Source: Archilochus colubris
Lineage: Eukaryota > Chordata > Aves > Apodiformes > Trochilidae
DNA length: 64,000 bases
NCBI GenBank assembly: GCA_023079485.1
Contig: CM041083.1
Coordinates: forward strand, 142,676,052 to 142,740,051
Direction: 5' to 3'
In this document: positions 58,701-64,000 of the stretch, one piece after another
Position numbering within the stretch: position 1 is the stretch's first letter
Layout: the number at the start of each line of letters is the position of its first letter
The notes under the pieces: model-generated
The model's input: only the letters and a program-made list of their open reading frames with translations
Databases searched by the model: none
What the model was told of the DNA's origin: nothing
Program-made: the position numbers and the translations under genes

Positions 58701-61700
58701 GCTCATTTTTCTCCTGTGAGACATATCCCATTAACAAATCACTTATTCTTGGCAGCTGATACTGATAAACGACATAGTAAAGATTTTGCCTTGTGGAAGG
58801 CTGCCAAACCACAAGAGCTGTGTTGGACCTCTCCCTGGGGAAAAGGAAGACCTGGATGGCACATTGAGTGTTCCACAATATCAAGGTGAGTTTTCATGGA
58901 TTTTAAATCTAGTGCTGATTTTTACTTTTAAGTTACAGTACAATAGTAGCAGCAGTATTGAAAGTGGTTTTTATTTTTTTCAGATCAATAGAAAGCACCA
59001 GTTTAAATGTGAATATTTCATGCAATTTGGGATGTCATCCGTGGCCCAAATAAACTCTGCTCCACCTTAATGGTATAGCTCTCTTGCTATGTTTGGACAC
59101 CTTCTCTTGACCAGACTTGGGTATTTAAAATGTCATGCAGGGTCATGCAGTTGAGTAGCAAGTCTTTTAACTGGAACTGAGTAACCAAATTTTTACTGGA
59201 AGTTAAGTCTCTCATTTATTTGCCTACTTTCGACTTCTTACTGTCTCTATCACACCTAGTTCAGGATATAGTGCTGTGTCAGGAAGACAGGCTATGGGAT
59301 TCCATCTTGGCTCCAGCAAATGTGAGATCTAGCTGGGTTAATCTTAACAGCAGTTGTGATGTTCATGTTAATCATCTAAGTGTCACCTAGCTTTCCTTAA
59401 AAGTCAGTCACAGTATTAAATACTCCTGATTTCTCTGTGGCAGTATGTTATGTGGGCACAATGCATATTGTGGTAAGCATCATTTTGCTTGTAGTTGGTT
59501 AAAATTAATTTGCTCTTAAGTTGGAGTTTCATTTTCTCTGTGGGAGGGTAGTGTTTTGTCCTGCACTGTATTAATTTATGACTTTTTAATCTGTGCTTTG
59601 AAAAAAAAGACTGTGCTGGAAGATTGAGAGTGGTACTTAGGTTTGTATTAGTCTTGGATGGTTTTTGGAAGCTAATATAAAATTATTTAGCTCTAATGCT
59701 CTTTAGCTTGAGAGTTTTCAACTCATCTGAAAGCAGACAGAACAGGTGCTTTAGGTTTCACCTTCACATACTTTGCTGGTGCTCCTGGGGCTGTTGGTCA
59801 TTAATACCTGATTGTGAAAAGCTTTTATAAGGGTGATTTTCTCTGTAGCTTCAGCTCTGTGAAACAGTTCTTAAAGCAGCCAAAGTGCACAAAAACGTGT
59901 TTGAAATGCAGCCTGTGACAGAAGTGCACTCTAGGTAAGAAGTGCCAGGCCATTACAAAACAGCCTATCTGCTACTATACTGCTGTTTATAGTCTGCATT
60001 TTTTTCTGTAAAAACTTATTTTACTGCAGCTGGATGAGGCTCCTGACATGTAAGAGCTGACCTATTCAGAGTAAACGTAGCAATCTTGGACTGTGAAAAA
60101 GGAAGAGCTTTTTTTGGTAGGTTGCCTGAAACATTTGGCTGTTTCAGTCAGCTGCCCAGGGCCTGTTTGAACCAATAGATACTCACCCACCTCTTTTGAA
60201 AAAGGTCTTGAAGCACTGTGGGTAAGTTAGATGAAATAATTTTGAAAGGTCTTTGAAAGGTGTCCAGGGAAGGTGAGAATCCAGAGCTTCAGTGCAGCCC
60301 TGGAGGAAGGAGCCACCTGTGGTGTCTTGGGTCTGATCTCCTCTCTGAAGCTTCCTTTGCAGTGAGATGGGCTGCTCCTTCTGCCCCTGATCCCTCTCTC
60401 CCTTCTCATCAGTTCTCAGTGATTTTCTTGGGGGGAACACCAAGTGGTCAGCGCTTCTCTGTACATGGCACAAGGGAGGGAATGAGCTGGGGTCACTCTT
60501 GTGAAAGAGTTCTGCTTAAGCTGGTCTTGGAGCAGACAGGAGAGATGTGAGCTTGGGAAGTGACAACAGCCAATCTTTCTTCTCTCTCCTCCTTGTTTTC
60601 TTGTCTTTCTGTGCCCCAGCAATTTTTGCAGAGCCATTGTGAGCCAGGGTGTTTTGTTCCAAGAAGGGACAAAAAGGTCCAAGGAAGTGATTCTGCCCCT
60701 GTACTCAGCGCTGGTGAGGCCACACCTCGAGTCCTGTGTCCAGTTCTGGGCCCCTCAGTTTAGGAAGGATATCGAGGTCCTGGAGCAGGTCCAAAGGAGG
60801 GCAACTAGGCTGGTGAAGGGACTTAAGCACATATCCTATGAAGAGAGGCTGAGGGAGCTGGGGCTGTTCAGTCTGGAGAAGAGGAGGCTCAGGGGAAACC
60901 TCATCGCTCTCTACAACTCCCTGAAAGGAGGGTGTAGCCAGGGGGGGTTGGTCTCTTTTCCCAGGCAACTCTCAGCAAGACAAGAGAGCATGGTCTCAAG
61001 TTGTGCCAAAGGAGGTTTAGGTTGGACATTAGAAAGAATTTCTTTATGGAGAGGGTGATCAGGCATTGGAATGGGCTGCCCAGGGAAGTAGTGGATTCTC
61101 CATCCCTGGAGATATTTAAAAAGAGACTGGATGTGGCACTCAGTGCCATGGTCTGGGAACTGCAGCAGTAGTGGATCAAGGGTTGGACTTGATGATCTCA
61201 GAGGTCCCTTCCAACCCAGCCAATTCTATGATTCTAGTAATATCTAGCCAGGTACTTGTTAATGTGACATATGGGAAGACTGTATGCACATATGTGTGGG
61301 CCTTGCTGTTTATTTTCTGCTTGTTTAGATCTTGCATCTTCCCCAGATAGAGTGTCCCTTGTTTCTGGTCCGTGCATGTTAGTTTAACTCCCTGTGGTTA
61401 GTTAAGTGTTGTCTTAGGTTAACAGATTGGCAAAATGAAGTTACTAACTTGAGCAGTGTGACCCAGCAGGGTGCAGCTGGCAGAGTGAAGCAGCTTTGGC
61501 TTCTGGTGTTTAACCAGAAGGAGTCCAGGTCTGTCCCAGTGCCACATGAACACCTTCCTTCCAGCCACCAGTGTTAGCAGGGAGGTCTGTGTTGCTCCAT
61601 GAGTGACCCACATGCATGCAGCTGTGCTGCTGGGGTGAGAGGGATAGCCTTGGGAGATCAGAGGCATTCACACTTTTTTTTTAAATTATAACAATACAGG

Positions 61701-62247
61701 ACTAAATATTTTCTGGCGTGAAAGTGTACAGTATTGCCTGAATTCTTACAGAGAATTTACAAGATAAAGAATACTAATACCACCTTTACATGTTTGGTTT
61801 GCAGATGAAGGCAGTGGTATGACACCGACACTGTAGCAGAACAAGGAAAAGAGGTGTCCTGCTTGCTATTCTTTAGTCTAGGTTAGAAAAATAGTTACTT
61901 CTACTAAGGAGTTAGTTGCAAGAAGATACCAGTCCTGTACATACAAGTTCTGTTTTAGTTTTGGTATCCAAAATCTGTGTAAAGTCTTGTTTTAAAGCTG
62001 CAGTCATTAAATTGTACCATGAGATTTGTTGTTACATCTTATTCTTTTCTGCATTTCTTTTACAAAAAGCTTTTGTTGTGTTCTACTTACCGATCAGGAA
62101 AATATTGTTACAGTGCAGTGTTTGGAAACCAGCTGGATATCCATACTGGTGGAATAGATCTTGCATTTCCTCATCATGAAAATGAAATTGCCCAGTGTGA
62201 GGTGTATCATCAGTGTGAACAATGGGGAAATTACTTTTTGCATTCTG
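46567..62247 (+). CDS. CARS2: CARS2, mitochondrial cysteinyl-tRNA synthetase (5' part)
   Basis: Eight exons (46567-46799, 46913-46963, 51998-52115, 54619-54690, 55370-55475, 56188-56271, 58756-58885, 62114-62247) join in frame to give 309 residues plus one base; the human protein is about 564 residues, so the gene continues past the window. It is a class I aminoacyl-tRNA synthetase that attaches cysteine to mitochondrial tRNA-Cys in the matrix. Visible: Arg-rich, acid-poor transit peptide (1 to about 50), CGPTVYD (81-87), the HIGH signature as HLGH (90-93), and zinc ligands C81, C260, H285 and E289 (the last two in FPHHENE) by analogy with the E. coli enzyme. The KMSKS loop lies in a later exon outside the window. 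All junctions follow GT-AG and phases agree. The start has G at -3 and matches the family exon 1; the frame is open further upstream, but no better ATG was seen. Confidence 0.96.
46913..46963 (+). CDS. CARS2: CARS2 exon 2, HIGH motif
   Basis: A 51-base exon between ccttctccgcag and gtgagg, only 113 bases after exon 1. It encodes [16 protein letters not shown] (residues 79-94), containing the first zinc ligand C81 and the ATP-binding HIGH signature HLGH. Confidence 0.96.
46964..51997 (+). other. CARS2: CARS2 intron 2
   Basis: A 5.0 kb intron. It contains the right part of the CpG island and a large minus-oriented CR1 copy at 50119-50893. No additional exon or RNA gene was recognised; a T-rich polypyrimidine tract precedes the acceptor at 51997. 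Confidence 0.9.
50119..50893 (-). mobile_element. CR1 LINE 3' end with reverse-transcriptase remnant
   Basis: At about 775 bases this is the longest CR1 copy in the window. It lies antisense in CARS2 intron 2 and begins with octamer termini (tcatagaatcatagaattgg). The minus-strand frame 50198-50878 is open for 226 codons and encodes the C-terminal end of CR1 ORF2. Examples are [20 protein letters not shown] and, further on, [20 protein letters not shown], the RT thumb and tail. It lacks the catalytic part and cannot move on its own. The intact frame suggests a fairly recent insertion. Confidence 0.95.
51998..52115 (+). CDS. CARS2: CARS2 exon 3
   Basis: 118 bases after the acceptor ttttatcttccag encode the end of S95 and residues 96-134, including [12 protein letters not shown] and [16 protein letters not shown], part of the conserved Rossmann-fold core of cysteinyl-tRNA synthetases. 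The donor gtaggt is good; the exon ends in phase 0. Confidence 0.97.
52116..54618 (+). other. CARS2: CARS2 intron 3
   Basis: A 2.5 kb intron without a recognised repeat. Several frames of 60-117 codons on both strands show no domain. Nothing else was seen. Confidence 0.85.
54619..54690 (+). CDS. CARS2: CARS2 exon 4
   Basis: 72 bases between ctctttttcag and gtacag encode residues 135-158 ([20 protein letters not shown] and four more), in phase 0 at both ends. Sequence is close to the human exon as I recall it ([12 protein letters not shown] shared). Confidence 0.97.
54691..55369 (+). other. CARS2: CARS2 intron 4
   Basis: A 0.68 kb intron with a T-rich tract at about 55147-55166. Nothing else was recognised. 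Confidence 0.9.
55370..55475 (+). CDS. CARS2: CARS2 exon 5
   Basis: 106 bases after ctttgtttaag and before gtaaga encode residues 159-193 plus one base. The segment begins [20 protein letters not shown], typical of the connective region that follows the nucleotide-binding fold. Confidence 0.96.
55476..56187 (+). other. CARS2: CARS2 intron 5
   Basis: A 0.71 kb intron with only short chance frames and no recognised repeat. Confidence 0.9.
56188..56271 (+). CDS. CARS2: CARS2 exon 6
   Basis: 84 bases after the acceptor cttttctattag encode residues 194-221, starting with the conserved [15 protein letters not shown]. The second half ([11 protein letters not shown]) is variable between species. 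The donor gtaagt is consensus. Confidence 0.95.
56272..58755 (+). other. CARS2: CARS2 intron 6
   Basis: A 2.5 kb intron containing a diverged plus-oriented CR1 fragment at about 57225-57545. No other structure was recognised. Confidence 0.88.
57225..57545 (+). mobile_element. Diverged CR1 LINE fragment
   Basis: Collinear CR1 pieces: atgctggagagagcccagca, aggaaaggctgagagtgctg, ggagaaggaaaggctcaggg, gcaggaaattccacttacac, ttttttactgtgagggtggt. It is older than the other CARS2-intron copies and lacks the octamer end. Sense orientation relative to CARS2. Confidence 0.8.
58756..58885 (+). CDS. CARS2: CARS2 exon 7
   Basis: 130 bases after ttattcttggcag encode residues 222 (part) to 264 and two bases of S265. 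Conserved motifs are [12 protein letters not shown] and [11 protein letters not shown]260 of the latter is the expected second zinc ligand. The donor gtgagt is good. Confidence 0.97.
58886..62113 (+). other. CARS2: CARS2 intron 7
   Basis: A 3.2 kb intron carrying a well-preserved sense-oriented CR1 copy at about 60665-61236. No further exon was recognised. Confidence 0.88.
60665..61236 (+). mobile_element. Well-preserved CR1 LINE 3' end
   Basis: About 570 bases run from gtccaaggaagtgattctgc to the octamer terminus ccaattctatgattcta. The frame at 60639-61058 encodes the ORF2 tail ([20 protein letters not shown] and on). It matches the minus-oriented copy at 50.1 kb closely, by eye. Sense to CARS2, 5' truncated. 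Confidence 0.95.
62114..62247 (+). CDS. CARS2: CARS2 exon 8, zinc-site motif
   Basis: 134 bases after aaaatattgttacag encode the end of S265 and residues 266-309. The motif [18 protein letters not shown] supplies H285 and E289, the remaining zinc ligands by analogy with the bacterial enzyme. It ends at CATTCTG before gtaagt in phase 1. The following exon, expected to lead towards the KMSKS loop, is beyond the window. Confidence 0.97.
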
Positions 62248-64000
62248 GTAAGTAAAAATATTAATCACCTAGGAGACCTGTAGGAATTATTATTCCTCTT
62301 TTTTTAGGTTTGGCATTTATATAGTATAAAGTGTGAGGGGAACCTTCCAAGCAGATGGTTCTCTACAGTGACCAAGTTCCTGCCCTCACTGAGTGAAGAA
62401 ACATGAATGAAGGTGAATCTTGAAACTGTAGAACAAATGCCTTTATTAATGAAGCATTTATAGTGAAATATTCCTGAATTTCATCTGGGGAAATCTCCAA
62501 TAATAGCAGTATATGCATTTTGCATGTACTGTGTTCACTCCTAATTAAAAAAGTGAGAAGAAGAGATTTTCCTGTAGATTCTCTTTCCCTTTCATTTGAG
62601 GTTCCTCAAAATTTGAGGGTATTCTTTGTGAAAAGCTTTATTTCTTAATTGTATTTTGGCTGTAACAGTCCTTCTGCAGGAAGAAGATGAAAATAGTTGA
62701 TATTTTCTATATGTGTTTATGTAGTCCTCATGAAGCCAGAAATTTCAGTGTTCTTAGAACAAGAGCCTGGGTTATCTGAAGGCAGGGAATGAAGTTGACA
62801 GGTAGTTGATTGTAACATTTTAAAAGCCTTCAGAGTAGAATAAACCAGTCGTGTTCTCCAACATCTCTCAGCAGCAGTTTCTTATAAGCTTAAAAAATGT
62901 TTCAGTAACATGCAGAATACAATAGCTTGTGTTTGTAAAAAAAGTGAAAGGCTTTTAATCATGTTAAGAAGACATTTGTACTTCTGGAAAATAAGAATTG
63001 AGAGAATGCTAAGATACATGAACTGATGAACCAACAAAACTCAAAAGATGTGATCCCCAAGAGAAATGCCAGAGCTGGGATGTTTTGTGTGGTTTGAAAT
63101 GTAGGAGAAGCCTTGCAGGCAGCTGGTCTGCTGCAGCACCCAACTATTGGATGTCCCATGTGTGCAATTCACTACCTGTAGCTATTTAAATTCTCATGGA
63201 AAGCCTTTTTTATCCACTGATAGCATTATGCCTAGTGATGGATATGAGAAAAAAGATTTGTGCTGAAGACCAAGTGAGTCAGATGCTTTGGTCTGCTCCA
63301 GTAAGGCATGGTCATTGAGGTTGCTGGTGGTTGGTGAGAATCAGCTCTGTGGCACCCATGGGCTATCTCTCAACTCTGCAGAAAAGTGGAGGCATTGAGT
63401 CTCACCACTGTGGTCCCTTAACTCACTCTTGTCCTCTGGACTAACTTCAGTTTGTCTCTGCTTTCCTATGGAGTGTGAGTGACTTGTTGGTGTCGCCCAT
63501 AGATGTCACAAACCTCTCCTCTCCTCCCAGAGGTGACCTTGCTTGGCTGTGCCTGCCAACTGTGTCTAAACTGTACCGAAGTGTCATTTACTTGTTTGTT
63601 CTTCAGCAGAGGCTGCTGCCTGGCATTATGTAGAGCTGCTGCTCGCTGCCTTTGTGTGACAGTGCTTCAGTGTCATTTGTGCTGTACATACAGTGCTTTC
63701 AATTACATTGTCATAGAATCATAGAATCATAGAATCGACTGGGTTGGAAGGGACCTCAGAGATCATCAAGTCCAACCCTTGATCCACTACCGCTGTGGTT
63801 ACCAGACCATGGCACTGAGTGCCACATCCAGTCTCTTTTTAAATATCTCCAGGGATGGAGAATCCACTACTTCCCTGGGCAGCCCATTCCAATGTCTGAT
63901 CACCCTCTCCGTAAAGAAATTCTTTCTAATATCCAACCTAAACCTCCCCCGGCACAACTTAAGTCCATGCCCTCTTGTCTTGCTGAGAGTTGCCTGGGAA
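62248..64000 (+). other. CARS2: CARS2 intron 8, incomplete
   Basis: The start of the intron after exon 8. No acceptor with a CARS2-like frame appears before the window ends. It contains a CR1 copy from 63712 to the edge. Confidence 0.85.
63712..64000 (-). mobile_element. CR1 LINE 3' end, cut by window edge
   Basis: Begins with a triple octamer terminus (tcatagaatcatagaatcat), then cgactgggttggaagggacc, and continues collinearly with the copy at 50119-50893 to the edge. Differences between the two are few by eye, so they are the same subfamily. Antisense to CARS2. Confidence 0.95.

Noticed and set aside
60639..61058. 139-codon plus-strand frame resembling a reverse-transcriptase tail
   Set aside because: This is CR1 ORF2 sequence in a truncated LINE within a CARS2 intron; annotated as a mobile element only.
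1..64000. Bacterial-type features, CRISPR arrays and tRNA or rRNA genes
   Set aside because: The repeats seen are interspersed LINE fragments and microsatellites; no regular repeat-spacer array, rRNA segment or convincing tRNA A/B-box pair was found by eye on either strand.

Overview
This is nuclear DNA of a vertebrate, most likely a bird. It has widely spaced spliced genes with GT-AG introns and CpG-island promoters. It also holds at least eighteen fragments of CR1 LINEs, several ending in the typical ATTCTRTG octamer repeats, and an endogenous-retrovirus-type LTR. CR1 is also present in crocodilians and turtles, so bird is an inference, and I cannot name the species.

Two protein-coding genes are clear. 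ING1 (p33 ING1b form, 279 residues) lies on the minus strand. Its first coding exon is at 37701-37836, its second at 32092-32795, and its 3' UTR runs down to about 31160. CARS2 (mitochondrial cysteinyl-tRNA synthetase) lies on the plus strand. It starts at 46567, and eight coding exons covering residues 1-309 are in the window. The gene runs off the right edge before its KMSKS exon. The genes are head to head, as in human 13q34, but here the two start codons are 8.7 kb apart and each gene has its own CpG island. ING1 is a nuclear PHD-finger chromatin reader; CARS2 charges mitochondrial tRNA-Cys. They share an arrangement, not a pathway.

Layout: 1-31150 is intergenic DNA with old CR1 fragments, a GGAA microsatellite at 6.04-6.50 kb, an LTR at about 14.5-15.26 kb and no recognisable gene. 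31155-37836 is ING1, whose single large intron contains a second GC-rich promoter-like island at 35.2-37.4 kb. 38.2-40.3 kb is the ING1 CpG island, with NRF1-, YY1- and ZNF143-like sites. 40.3-46.1 kb is AT-richer spacer. 46.15-47.1 kb is the CARS2 CpG island. From 46.57 kb to the end is CARS2, whose introns carry similar-looking CR1 copies of one subfamily.

I found no clearly novel system. The leads most worth checking are splice-site-framed transcripts next to known genes: a possible two-exon divergent transcript from the CARS2 island with its own poly(A) signal (46286 to 45604), a possible plus-strand transcript from 39.4 kb, a phase-compatible candidate upstream exon for ING1 at 43.6 kb, and an unassigned 76-codon exon-like frame at 26346-26573. 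All are inferences from sequence alone.
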